Origin: Helicobacter pylori
GTDB lineage: Bacteria; Campylobacterota; Campylobacteria; Campylobacterales; Helicobacteraceae
Reading direction: 5' to 3'
Assembly: GCF_009689985.1 (NCBI RefSeq)
Contig: NZ_QBAW01000001.1
Span: forward strand, 310,001 to 374,000
Length of the DNA: 64,000 nt
The position numbers and the translations under genes were made by a program. The notes beneath the pieces were generated by a model. It saw nothing but the letters and a program-made list of their open reading frames with translations. It was not told the origin of the DNA and did no database searches. This document shows, one piece after another, positions 17,602 through 29,353 of this stretch (its first letter is position 1; each line of letters starts with the position of its first letter).

Positions 17602-18183
17602 ATGAAAGAAAAAAACTTTTGGCCTTTAGGGATCATGAGCGTGCTTATTCTTGGGCTTGGGATTGTGGTGTTTTTGGTGGTGTTTGCCCTAAAAAATTCG
17701 CCTAAAAACGATTTAGTGTATTTTAAGGGCCATAACGAAGTGGATTTAAACTTTAACGCTATGCTTAAAACCTATGAAAACTTTAAATCCAATTATCGTT
17801 TTTTAGTGGGTTTAAAGCCTCTCACAGAAGGCTCTAAAACCCCCATTTTGCCCTATTTCTCTAAAGGCACGCATGGGGATAAAAAACTCCAAGAAAACCT
17901 TTTAAAAAACGCTTTGATTTTGGAAAAATCCAACACGCTTCATGCGCAATTGCAACCGCTCAAACCCGCTTTAGATTCGCCAAATATTCAAGTGTATTTA
18001 GCGTTTTATCCCAGTCCATCACAGCCCAGATTGTTAGGAACGCTTGATTGTGAGATCGCATGCGAGCCTTTAAAATTTGATTTGTTAGAGAGCGACAAAA
18101 TGGGGCGCTATAAGATCCTTTTTAAATTTGTTTTTAAAAATAAAGAAGAATTGATTTTAGAGCAACTGGCTTTTTTCAAGTAG
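17602..18183 (+). CDS. FixH-like membrane protein in the cco operon
   Basis: A 193-residue protein with an N-terminal membrane helix after KNFWPLGIMSVL and a periplasmic domain. The aromatic-proline start followed by a single helix and a beta-rich domain is the layout of FixH/CcoG-associated proteins, which help copper or heme insertion in cbb3 oxidases. Sequence similarity is low, so the family is tentative. Last gene of the cco transcript: a terminator follows the stop at seven bases. HP0150. Confidence 0.65.
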   Translation: MKEKNFWPLGIMSVLILGLGIVVFLVVFALKNSPKNDLVYFKGHNEVDLNFNAMLKTYENFKSNYRFLVGLKPLTEGSKTPILPYFSKGTHGDKKLQENLLKNALILEKSNTLHAQLQPLKPALDSPNIQVYLAFYPSPSQPRLLGTLDCEIACEPLKFDLLESDKMGRYKILFKFVFKNKEELILEQLAFFK

Positions 18184-18189
18184 CGCATT

Positions 18190-18212
18190 AAAAAATGCCT
18201 TTAGCGTTTTTT
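18190..18212 (+). terminator. terminator of the cco operon
   Basis: AAAAAATGC (18190-18198), loop CTTTA, GCGTTTTTT (18204-18212): a nine-pair stem with one G-T pair whose 3' arm supplies the T run. Confidence 0.6.
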
Positions 18213-18258
18213 ATTAACACGCAACCATTAAAAAACTTAAATTTTCTATCCAAACGGG

Positions 18259-18264
18259 TATAAT
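18259..18264 (+). promoter_or_regulatory. -10 box placing transcription start at or near the ATG of the next gene
   Basis: TATAAT is followed by AAGGCT and then the ATG at 18271. The usual 6-7 base spacing puts the first transcribed base at the A of the ATG, so the message may be leaderless. Confidence 0.55.
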
Positions 18265-18270
18265 AAGGCT

Positions 18271-19038
18271 ATGGGTTTTTTAAAAGTTTTTAAACATGAC
18301 GCCTTGGGGCAAGTAGGGAATGTTGTTGTGGGGAATTTTTTAATAACGCTCACTATTTTAGCGGTTTGTTTTTCCTCTCAAAGTGCTGAAGAAACGACCA
18401 TGCTCACCCTAAGCTACACGCTCTTTTTTGTCTTGGGGGCGTTTTTACTGGTCGCAATCAGTGTGGGAGCGATCAAAAATCTCAACGCGCTTTTTTCTAA
18501 AAGGGGGGTTTTAAGCTTTTCCTTACCCATTAGTTTAGAGTCTTTATTGCTCCCTAAAATCTTGCTCCCTATGGTGTTTTTTATCTTCAGTTTGTTCTGG
18601 TTTGTGGCGAGTGTGCGTTTGGGCTATTATCTTTTTAACGCGCAATCTAGCGTGCTGTTTATCTTGCACACCGCTTTAAAAACCTTTGTGTTAAAACCCA
18701 CTAAAACCTTAGGTATTGCGCTGTTTTTAGGGCTTGTTTTAATGAAATTTTTATTTATTTTGAGCGTTTTAAACGCTGCTAGGATCAAAAAAGCGCGTTT
18801 TTTACTAGGGGGGCTGTTATTCATTCTTGTGGGGGTTGTTTTGGAATTAGCGTTTAATTCGTTACTGCCCTTAATGAGCTCTAGTTTAAGCATCAATGAG
18901 GGGTTTTATTATTTCTTGCAACAACAAGAATTACAGGAAAATAAATACTACCTTTTATGGGGGGTGGATTTTTTAAAAATCCTTTTATTGTATGCGATGA
19001 GCCGTTACTTGCTTACGCATAAATTAGAATTGGATTAA
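18271..19038 (+). CDS. multi-spanning membrane protein, ABC-permease-like, unknown substrate
   Basis: A 255-residue protein with six hydrophobic segments and short loops. The layout resembles ABC-2 type permeases that lack their ATPase neighbour; no ATPase gene is adjacent. No catalytic motif is visible. The gene converges on mqnD, overlapping it by four bases at the 3' ends. Corresponds to HP0151. I do not know its function. Confidence 0.7.
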   Translation: MGFLKVFKHDALGQVGNVVVGNFLITLTILAVCFSSQSAEETTMLTLSYTLFFVLGAFLLVAISVGAIKNLNALFSKRGVLSFSLPISLESLLLPKILLPMVFFIFSLFWFVASVRLGYYLFNAQSSVLFILHTALKTFVLKPTKTLGIALFLGLVLMKFLFILSVLNAARIKKARFLLGGLLFILVGVVLELAFNSLLPLMSSSLSINEGFYYFLQQQELQENKYYLLWGVDFLKILLLYAMSRYLLTHKLELD

Positions 19039-19901
19039 GAAAAGCGGTATTGCAAATATTCATCAGTGAGCAAGCAATCTTTAGTCTTTAATAAACTGGC
19101 ATAAAACCCATGCTGATAGCCTAATTCAAAAAGCTTGTCTATGGCGAGGATTTGAATCTCGCTTAAGCGCGTTGAAGTTTCATTTGCATACAAGCTTAAA
19201 TAAGTTTGTAAGCGCTCCATATTGACACGAATGAGCGAGCGCTCTAAGAGCATGCTAGAGAGCAAATTTTGGTGTTTTAGTGCGACTTCAACCGCTTTAA
19301 TCAAAGCCTTTTTAATCAAAATCGCGCGATACAAGGGGATAGAGCGCCTAATCGCCATGCCCCCTAAAGGTAAGGGTAAATCATCAACCTTAATGAGTTC
19401 TTGCCAAACATCCCACAATTCTTTTTCCACTTCTAATTCATTATGGAAATCCAAGATATTTTCATGGATGAGCACGCCTGCATGCACTTTTTCTTCCAAA
19501 ACCGCTTTTTCAATGTCTAAAAAATTCATGCAAGTGATGCGTGCATGTTTGTAATAAATCTTAAACAAAAGAGCGTTGGTGGTGTGCTCCCCGCTTAATG
19601 CGACTCTAAAATCTTTTTTCAATTTCACGCCCTTTTTTTTCACTAATTTAGGCCCATAGCCATTCCCAAAGCTCGTCGCTGTAGGGAGCAAAGCGTAATC
19701 GTTCGCAATTTTAGGGAATAGCGCAAAGCTGATTGCACTCACATCATAAGTGTTTTTTAGGGCTTCTTGGTTTAGGGTTTCAATATCAAGGGCGATATTG
19801 TGGAATGTTTTATTTTTAATGGGGCAATCTATCCAGCCAAACTTAATCGCATAATACATGAAAATATCATCAGCATCAGGGCTATGAGCGACACTAATCA
19901 A
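19035..19901 (-). CDS. mqnD: 1,4-dihydroxy-6-naphthoate synthase (futalosine pathway)
   Basis: Last specific step that makes 1,4-dihydroxy-6-naphthoate from cyclic de-hypoxanthine futalosine in the menaquinone pathway that replaces MenFDHCEB in H. pylori. The protein has the periplasmic-binding-protein-like fold; HSPDADDIFMYYAI at the N-terminus and SFGNGYGPKLVKKKG are family motifs. I start it at TTG 19901, after AAAAGGATTTTAC, giving 288 residues. A longer frame runs to 20186 but overlaps recA. Corresponds to HP0152. Confidence 0.85.
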   Translation of the reverse strand: MISVAHSPDADDIFMYYAIKFGWIDCPIKNKTFHNIALDIETLNQEALKNTYDVSAISFALFPKIANDYALLPTATSFGNGYGPKLVKKKGVKLKKDFRVALSGEHTTNALLFKIYYKHARITCMNFLDIEKAVLEEKVHAGVLIHENILDFHNELEVEKELWDVWQELIKVDDLPLPLGGMAIRRSIPLYRAILIKKALIKAVEVALKHQNLLSSMLLERSLIRVNMERLQTYLSLYANETSTRLSEIQILAIDKLFELGYQHGFYASLLKTKDCLLTDEYLQYRFS

Positions 19902-19937
19902 AGTAAAATCCTTTTGTGATAGGGTAAGTCCTTTTAT

Positions 19938-19943
19938 TATAAT
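19938..19943 (+). promoter_or_regulatory. -10 box for recA, near-palindromic
   Basis: TATTATAATA contains TATAAT on both strands, so it could serve recA to the right and mqnD to the left. No SOS box is visible, in line with the absence of LexA in H. pylori. Confidence 0.5.
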
Positions 19944-19998
19944 AGATTTTAGGCTAGGATTTGATAGAATAAACAAATCAAATTCAATAAGGTGATTT

Positions 19999-22602
<2,604 letters not shown>

Positions 22603-22617
22603 TTTTAAGGAATGATT

Positions 22618-23707
<1,090 letters not shown>

Positions 23708-23728
23708 ATTTTTTTTAAAGGCCTTTTG

Positions 23729-24685
23729 ATGTTGAGTAGAGACATTGTCCAATATTCCAAGATCCGCACCGAGCTATACGCTTATCTTACCTATTTGTTT
23801 TCGCACAATATCCGCAACCACCTCCCTGAAATCACTTTGGATTATTTAAACAAACAGATCAGAAAAATGCATGCTGAAATCAAAATGGCAAAAAGTTTTT
23901 TTGTTTTAGACGCTAAAGGCATGCTAATTCTTAAACCAAGCCAACTTAAAGAACAGGGGCATAAGGAAGGGATATTAGAGCATGATTTAACAGAAGGGAT
24001 TGAATTAGAATCGCATGTCAGCTTTAGCGATAAATATTATTTTTATCAAGCCGTGAGTGAAAAGCGTTGCATTTTAACGGATCCCTATCCTTCTAAAAAA
24101 GGAAACCATTTAGTAGTGAGCGCATCTTACCCAGTGTATGATCAAAATAACGATCTAGCGTTTGTGGTGTGCTTGCAAATCCCTTTGAGGGTGGCGATTG
24201 AAATCAGCTCGCCTTCAAAGTATTTCAGAACCTTTAGCGAAGGGAGCATGGTCATGTATTTTATGATTTCTATCATGCTCACTTTGGTGTCGTTGCTTTT
24301 ATTTGTGAAATGCATTTCTAGCTTTTGGACAGCGATTGTCAATTTTAGCAGTTTTGACATTAAAGAAGTGTTCCACCCCATTGTGCTTTTAACCCTAGCC
24401 TTAGCCACCTTTGATCTGGTCAAGGCGATTTTTGAAGAGGAAGTTTTGGGTAAAAATAGTGGGGACAACCACCATGCGATCCATCGCACGATGATCAGGT
24501 TTTTAGGCTCTATCATTATCGCATTAGCCATTGAAGCGTTAATGTTAGTGTTTAAATTCAGCGTGAGCGAACCAGATAAAATCACTTATGCGGTGTATTT
24601 GGCTATTGGCGTGGCAGTGCTTTTGATCAGTTTGGCGATTTATGTTAAATTCGCTTATAGTGTGTTGCCCAAACGAGAACGCTAA
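23729..24685 (+). CDS. membrane protein with a PDC-type sensor domain and no output domain
   Basis: A 318-residue protein. Residues 1 to about 165 form a Cache/PDC-like domain (SFFVLDAKGMLILKPS; YYFYQAVSEKRCILTDPYPS; VSASYPVYDQNNDLAFVVCL), followed by four or five membrane helices to the C-terminus. There is no methyl-accepting, kinase or cyclase module, so it cannot signal like a chemoreceptor alone. The N-terminal domain lacks a leading helix and would face the cytoplasm unless exported unusually. Start ATG 23729 follows AAAGGCCTTTTG. HP0158. Confidence 0.7.
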   Translation: MLSRDIVQYSKIRTELYAYLTYLFSHNIRNHLPEITLDYLNKQIRKMHAEIKMAKSFFVLDAKGMLILKPSQLKEQGHKEGILEHDLTEGIELESHVSFSDKYYFYQAVSEKRCILTDPYPSKKGNHLVVSASYPVYDQNNDLAFVVCLQIPLRVAIEISSPSKYFRTFSEGSMVMYFMISIMLTLVSLLLFVKCISSFWTAIVNFSSFDIKEVFHPIVLLTLALATFDLVKAIFEEEVLGKNSGDNHHAIHRTMIRFLGSIIIALAIEALMLVFKFSVSEPDKITYAVYLAIGVAVLLISLAIYVKFAYSVLPKRER

Positions 24686-25800
24686 GAGTTAAAAAATTTT
24701 TCTTTTAAGCGTTTGAAAATCCTATTCAATCTAAAAAAGACATATTCTAAAAGGGTTTTTGGATTGAGTAGGGGGGCAAGAAATTCAAAGGTTTTTTGTT
24801 TGTCTTTAAGGCTTAAAAATTCTGTCATTTGTTTAAGGAATTTCACGGAATATTCAGCATAAAAAGGGGTTTTTAAAAGAGTCTCATGCCATTCTTTAGA
24901 ATATAAAGCAGTGGGTGAAACCCAAGGTTTTCCTACAAAATAAAAATGCAGCATGACAATTTCTTGTCGGTTAGGAATGAAGCGTTTTTGATTGACCATG
25001 AAAGGGTGGGTGTTATAAATATAAGGCAAGATTAAAACTTTTTGATAGCATACGAGCGTTAAAAGATCCTGTTCAGGGCAAAACACGCACTGGCCTTTTT
25101 GACGGGTTAAATTGAGTAAGCGCTCTTCTAAACGATCAGCGCGCCACAGCTTTAAATTCACGATTAAAAACCCAACATTATAGTGGTTTTCATAAAGGAT
25201 TTTTATGTCTTTTTCTTTAAGGTAATGCTCATAAAGAAAAAAGGCTTGACGAGGGGCTCTCTCTCTTTCTGTTTGAAAATGTTTAGGGCTTTTAGGAGAA
25301 GAAAAATCTTTAGCCGCTCCAAAATAATAACCATCTAGCGGGATGAAAAAACTCTCGCTCACATCATTCAAAAACAAAGTGTCCGCATCAAACATGATAA
25401 TTTTGTCGTATTGCATGAATAAAGAAGCCAAAAACAAGCGGCACATGACCATTTTAGAAAAGCGGGTCTTAGCGTAAATATTGAGTTGCAAAAAAGCTTC
25501 ATTGATTTTATCAATCACAGAGGGTTCTATTGAAGTGGTGCAAAGATTGGGGGTTGAAATGTCTAAAAAATCCACGCTCATAAAAGCGCTAAAGGGGGCT
25601 AGAGTTTCTTTTAGTTTGCGCTGGTTTTCAAGGCTCAAGTTATCCACCAGGCAGTGGATTTTATAAAAAAGTTTTTTATTATCATTTTGCGATTGGGGAT
25701 TTTCTGCTTTAGCGCAAGCTAGCATGGAATACAAGCTCACGCCAGCCGGAATGGTATAATGATTGTCAAAAGCGATAACGATAGGAATAGTAATGCTCAT
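24682..25800 (-). CDS. rfaJ: GT8-family LPS glycosyltransferase (alpha-1,6-glucosyltransferase type)
   Basis: A 372-residue retaining glycosyltransferase. VIAFDNHYTIPAGVSLYSML is the GT8 nucleotide-sugar start, IIMFDADTLFLND holds the DxD metal site, HYNVGFLIVNLKLWR and CPEQDLLTL are later family motifs. From the literature I recall that the H. pylori RfaJ homologue HP0159 adds alpha-1,6-glucose in LPS. It overlaps the 3' end of the convergent PDC gene by four bases. Confidence 0.85.
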   Translation of the reverse strand: MSITIPIVIAFDNHYTIPAGVSLYSMLACAKAENPQSQNDNKKLFYKIHCLVDNLSLENQRKLKETLAPFSAFMSVDFLDISTPNLCTTSIEPSVIDKINEAFLQLNIYAKTRFSKMVMCRLFLASLFMQYDKIIMFDADTLFLNDVSESFFIPLDGYYFGAAKDFSSPKSPKHFQTERERAPRQAFFLYEHYLKEKDIKILYENHYNVGFLIVNLKLWRADRLEERLLNLTRQKGQCVFCPEQDLLTLVCYQKVLILPYIYNTHPFMVNQKRFIPNRQEIVMLHFYFVGKPWVSPTALYSKEWHETLLKTPFYAEYSVKFLKQMTEFLSLKDKQKTFEFLAPLLNPKTLLEYVFFRLNRIFKRLKEKFFNS

Positions 25801-25882
25801 TTTAAGTGGTTTCCATACAATCTAGTCTTTAATCAAAATTTAATCTAAAAATTGAATTTGTTCCATTTGCTTAATATTATAC

Positions 25883-25888
25883 TATAAT
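25883..25888 (+). promoter_or_regulatory. -10 box for hcpD
   Basis: TATAAT in TATACTATAATAGC, 69 bases before the ATG at 25957. The leader includes an AT-rich stretch without a gene. Confidence 0.5.
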
Positions 25889-25956
25889 AGCTAATTAGAT
25901 TTGGAGTTTTACTTTTTTCTTTGAGCGAGCTTTGGATTAGTTTTATAAGGAATGAG

Positions 25957-26874
25957 ATGATAAAGAGTTGGACTAAAAAGTGGTTTTTGATTTTATTTTT
26001 AATGGCAAGTTGTTCCAGTTATTTGGCGGCTACAACCGGTGAGGCATATTTTAAAATGGCTACTCAAGCCTTTAAGAGAGGGAATTACCATAAAGCGGTG
26101 GCTTTTTATAAGAGGAGCTGTAATTTAAGGGTGGGGGTTGGTTGCACGAGTTTAGGCTCTATGTATGAAGATGGCGACGGCGTGGATCAGAATATTCCAA
26201 AAGCCGTCTTTTATTACAAAAGAGGGTGCAATTTAAGGAATCATTTGGCTTGTGCGAGTTTAGGCTCTATGTATGAAGATGGCGACGGCGTGCAAAAAGA
26301 TCTTCCAAAGGCTATCTATTATTATAGGAGAGGGTGCCACTTAAAGGGTGGGGTGAGCTGTGGGAGTTTAGGTTTTATGTATTTTAATGGCATAGGCGTT
26401 AAGCAAAATTATGCCAAAGCCCTTTCTCTTTCTAAATACGCTTGCAGTTTGGATTACGGCATTAGTTGTAACTTTGCAGGGTATATGTATAGGAACGCAA
26501 AAGGCGTGGAGAAGGATTTGAAAAAAGCCCTTACGAATTTTAAAAGAGGGTGTCATTTAAAAGACGGAGCGAGCTGTGTTAGCTTGGGATACATGTATGA
26601 AGCCGGTCTTTATGTCAGACAAAATGAAGAGCAAGCCTTGAATCTTTATAAAAAGGGTTGTTCTTTAAAAGAAGGGAGCGGTTGTCATAATGTGGCGGTG
26701 ATGTATTACACGGGTAAGGGCGCTCCAAAGGACTTGGATAAAGCCACTTTATATTATAAGAAAGGGTGCGCTTTAGGCTTTAGTGGTAGTTGTAAAATAT
26801 TAGAAGTGGTTGGCAAGAATTCTGATAATTTGCAAGATGACGCGCAAAACGACACGCAAGATGATACGCAATAA
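25957..26874 (+). CDS. hcpD: Helicobacter cysteine-rich protein, Sel1-like repeats
   Basis: Secreted 305-residue protein with a signal peptide after KKWFLILFLMASCSSYLAA and seven Sel1-like repeats of 36 residues, each with a cysteine pair seven residues apart that forms a disulfide (for example CNLRVGVGC, CHLKGGVSC, CSLKEGSGC). The tail is an Asp/Gln-rich repeat (DDAQNDTQDDTQ). Hcp proteins bind or modify host responses; the old name beta-lactamase is not supported by motifs. I start at ATG 25957 after ATAAGGAATGAG. HP0160. Confidence 0.93.
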   Translation: MIKSWTKKWFLILFLMASCSSYLAATTGEAYFKMATQAFKRGNYHKAVAFYKRSCNLRVGVGCTSLGSMYEDGDGVDQNIPKAVFYYKRGCNLRNHLACASLGSMYEDGDGVQKDLPKAIYYYRRGCHLKGGVSCGSLGFMYFNGIGVKQNYAKALSLSKYACSLDYGISCNFAGYMYRNAKGVEKDLKKALTNFKRGCHLKDGASCVSLGYMYEAGLYVRQNEEQALNLYKKGCSLKEGSGCHNVAVMYYTGKGAPKDLDKATLYYKKGCALGFSGSCKILEVVGKNSDNLQDDAQNDTQDDTQ

Positions 26875-26965
26875 GCTAGAGTTTAAGGGGCTAATGATTA
26901 AAACTCATCTTATAGAAATCTTTCCACTCTTTGTGCTATCAAATAGGGGTTAAGCGTTTCTGTTG

Positions 26966-27046
26966 ATGGGTGTTGAGATTAAAAATCTAGGGTTTGGATT
27001 CGCTCTCATATTGATAATAAAAACACTCAAAGGCGTTTTAAAATAA
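26966..27046 (+). other. 26-codon ORF ending inside repeat copy B
   Basis: ATG 26966 to TAA 27044-27046 encodes MGVEIKNLGFGFALILIIKT followed by LKGVLK: a hydrophobic core with a basic tail. The equivalent place in repeat copy C encodes KIFKGIF and in copy A ILKGIF. There is no convincing ribosome binding site. It could be a peptide gene or chance. Confidence 0.25.
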
Positions 27047-27200
27047 ATATAAAAGAGCTTACAAGACACAAGCGATAATTTTTAAAGCACTCTTTGGGGG
27101 ATTTAATGGGGTTAAAGGGGGTGTTATTTCAAAATCCCCCTATCCGCTTTAAAAAATAGCTTTACCACAAAATAAAAATTGACTATAAAAAAGCTTAAAA
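27015..27200. repeat. dispersed intergenic repeat, copy B
   Basis: Begins AAAAACACTCAAAGGCGTTT and later has GGGGGATTT (27107 region) pairing with AAATCCCCC (27150 region). Order and spacing of these blocks match copy A (3665-3850). The whole gap 26875-27649 holds this repeat, the RNA candidate below and AT-rich sequence, with no protein gene that I can support. Confidence 0.45.
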
Positions 27201-27367
27201 ACAAGTTTTTAAAAAAGAATATTGAATAAAGCTATTCATATTTGATCAAAACAAAAACCTTTATTCAATCAAAATAAGGTTAAAATCCAATAAAAAAAGA
27301 GTTTTATAACTTTTTATAGGATTTTACAAGCTTATAGCAACAAAACTTTTTGTTGGTTTTCATTGGT

Positions 27368-27547
27368 GAAGCGCCCAACCGCTAAAGACGATTGGGCTTC
27401 CTGATGTTGGGGGAGAGTTTGGTTCTTATTCTGTGTCCCTAATGGATTTTACAGAGTTTGATCTCCAACGCATTCCCTACAGCTCTCACGCATCATATCT
27501 TATAAAGGCGTAACTTTGCGTGCTTCCCACGCTAGATACGAATGTAT
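27368..27547 (-). ncRNA. structured RNA candidate of about 180 bases (6S RNA is one possibility)
   Basis: A block with higher G+C than its surroundings and no credible reading frame. Reading the minus strand from a TATAAT box, it shows a small hairpin GCGTG-GGAAG-CACGC, a long interrupted hairpin closed by GTTGGAGA and CTCCCCCAAC with a tip around CTGT/ACAG, and a final hairpin GAAGCCCAA/TTGGGCGCTTC ending at 27368. Length, promoter and elongated shape fit 6S RNA, but I see no closing stem between the two ends and no conserved bubble that I can verify. It is not SRP RNA, tmRNA or RNase P RNA by motif. Confidence 0.45.
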
Positions 27548-27553
27548 GGGGGC

Positions 27554-27559
27554 ATTATA
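27554..27559 (-). promoter_or_regulatory. -10 box for the RNA candidate
   Basis: TGTTATAATGCC on the minus strand: TATAAT, with transcription expected to start near 27547. Confidence 0.5.
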
Positions 27560-27578
27560 ACAAATTAGTGGCATTCAT

Positions 27579-27601
27579 CCCAAACGCTAAAGGTGTTTGG
27601 G
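27579..27601 (-). terminator. hairpin downstream of yebC
   Basis: CCCAAACGC / GTGTTTGGG, nine pairs with one G-T, loop TAAAG. It lies 49 bases after the yebC stop but has no T run on either side, so termination is uncertain. Its loop resembles that of the hairpin at 27368-27400. Confidence 0.35.
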
Positions 27602-27649
27602 GTTTCTGCTTGGGTGGTTTTAAAAAATACTTTGAGCCCTTTTTGCATT

Positions 27650-28372
27650 TCACTCAATATTCGTATAAAGTGCGACCACATCATCATCGTCTTCAATCCT
27701 GTCCAGTAATTTTTCGGTAAGCTCCATTTGTTCGTCATTCAATTCAATGGGCGTTGTGGCGATGCGTTGCAAACTCGCTTTTAAAATGGGCAATCTCAAG
27801 CTTTCAAACCCCTCATTTAAAAGCTTGAAGCTGTTATAATCCCCCCTAATAATAATCTTGTCTTCCACTTCTTCTAATTCTTCCAAACCATAATCAATGA
27901 GAGCGAATTCCAAATCTTCTAGGCTGAGTTTTAAATTTTCCACTTCATTTTTCAAGCATTCAAACACGCTTTTTCGGTTAAACATAAACTCTAAAGAGCC
28001 ATTAGGCACGATGCTTGCCCCTTGCGTTTTATTGAAATAGCTTTTAAGGTTAGCAATGGTTCTAGTGGGGTTATCAGTCATGCATTCCATAATGATTAAC
28101 ACGCCAAAATTCGCCTTACCCTCATAAGTGATTTCACTCAAATTCCCCTCTTTACTGTTCGCTCTTTTAATCGCTGCGTCAATATTGTCTTTAGGCATGT
28201 TTTGCGCTTTAGCGTTTAAAATCGCTGTTCGTAGTTTGGCGTTCGCGTCCGGCTCGCTCCCGCCCTCTTTTGCCGCTAGAGTGATCGCTTTGGCGAGCTT
28301 GGGGAAAACCTTACTCATCTTATCCCATCGTTTTTCTTTAGCCGCTCTTCTGTATTCAAACGCTCGTCCCAT
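27650..28372 (-). CDS. YebC/PmpR-family protein
   Basis: A 240-residue YebC-family protein, TACO1-like; members act as transcription regulators or as ribosome-associated factors that relieve stalling on proline-rich stretches. The N-terminus [20 protein letters not shown] and [14 protein letters not shown] motif are diagnostic. The ATG follows the hemB stop directly (TGAATG), so the two are translationally coupled. HP0162. Confidence 0.93.
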   Translation of the reverse strand: MGRAFEYRRAAKEKRWDKMSKVFPKLAKAITLAAKEGGSEPDANAKLRTAILNAKAQNMPKDNIDAAIKRANSKEGNLSEITYEGKANFGVLIIMECMTDNPTRTIANLKSYFNKTQGASIVPNGSLEFMFNRKSVFECLKNEVENLKLSLEDLEFALIDYGLEELEEVEDKIIIRGDYNSFKLLNEGFESLRLPILKASLQRIATTPIELNDEQMELTEKLLDRIEDDDDVVALYTNIE

Positions 28373-29344
28373 TCAATTCCTTTGTAATAAGTTAGCCACT
28401 TCTTTAGCATGATAGCTAATAATCATATCCGCTCCCGCTCTTTTAAAACAAGTCATCGTTTCTAATAAAACGCTTTCATAGTTGATCAGGTTGTGTTTTT
28501 GAGCGAGTTTGAGCATGGCGTATTCCCCGCTCACATTATAGAGCGCTAAAGGGAGCAAAGTGTGATCTCTGATTTCTTTAACAATATCCAAATACGCCAA
28601 AGCCGGTTTCACCATTAAAATATCCGCGCCCTGTTTTTCATCTTCTAAACTTTCTAAAAGCGCTTCTTTTTTATTAGCGTAATCCATTTGATAGCTTTTG
28701 CGATCGCCAAAACTCGGCGCCGAGTTTGCCGCATCTCTAAAAGGCCCATAGTAACTGCTCGCAAATTTAGTGGAATAGCTCATGATGGGCGTGTAAAAAT
28801 ACCCGGCCCTTTCTAGCACTTTTCTCAAGCTCAAAACATTCCCATCCATCATGTTGCTTGGGGCTAGAATATCCACACCGCTTTCAGCCAAAATAAGCCC
28901 TTGAAGGTTTAAAATCTCTAGCGTTTTATCGTTAGACACCGAAGCGTTTTTTAAAATCCCGCAATGCCCATGATCGGTGTATTCACAAAAACACAAATCC
29001 GCTATAACGATTAAATCCTTAAATCGTTTTTTAACCTCTCTAGTGGCTTTTGCGACAATATGATCCTTATTTAACGCATGGCTTCCTGTAGCGTCCTTAT
29101 GTTTAGGAATGCCAAACAATAAAACGGCTTTGATGCCTAAACCCACTAATTCTTCGCATTCTTTTAAAAGAGGCTCTATACTCATTTGATAAACGCCAGG
29201 CATGGAGTTGATTTCATTTTTAATGTAACTATCGCTTTCTATGACAAACAAGGGAGCGATGAAATCATCAATATTTAGACGCGTTTCTCTTATCATCGCT
29301 CTTAAATTTTCGCTGCTTCGTAATCTTCTCAATCGTTTGAACAT
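28373..29344 (-). CDS. hemB: delta-aminolevulinic acid dehydratase (porphobilinogen synthase)
   Basis: Condenses two 5-aminolevulinates to porphobilinogen in heme synthesis. 323 residues. Motifs: [17 protein letters not shown] near residue 118 (metal and allosteric site region), [10 protein letters not shown] near 165, Schiff-base lysine in [12 protein letters not shown] near 245, and [11 protein letters not shown]. The start lies ten bases after the end of the arsS frame in its present phase. HP0163. Confidence 0.96.
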   Translation of the reverse strand: MFKRLRRLRSSENLRAMIRETRLNIDDFIAPLFVIESDSYIKNEINSMPGVYQMSIEPLLKECEELVGLGIKAVLLFGIPKHKDATGSHALNKDHIVAKATREVKKRFKDLIVIADLCFCEYTDHGHCGILKNASVSNDKTLEILNLQGLILAESGVDILAPSNMMDGNVLSLRKVLERAGYFYTPIMSYSTKFASSYYGPFRDAANSAPSFGDRKSYQMDYANKKEALLESLEDEKQGADILMVKPALAYLDIVKEIRDHTLLPLALYNVSGEYAMLKLAQKHNLINYESVLLETMTCFKRAGADMIISYHAKEVANLLQRN

Positions 29345-29353
29345 GTTCTCTCT

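Noticed and set aside
26875..27350. AapA/IsoA type I toxin-antitoxin locus
   Set aside because: No peptide with the SWKTLY-type core on either strand; the ORF here differs.
27520..27720. 66-codon plus-strand ORF
   Set aside because: It crosses the RNA candidate's promoter and the 3' end of yebC; sequence has no protein-like pattern.
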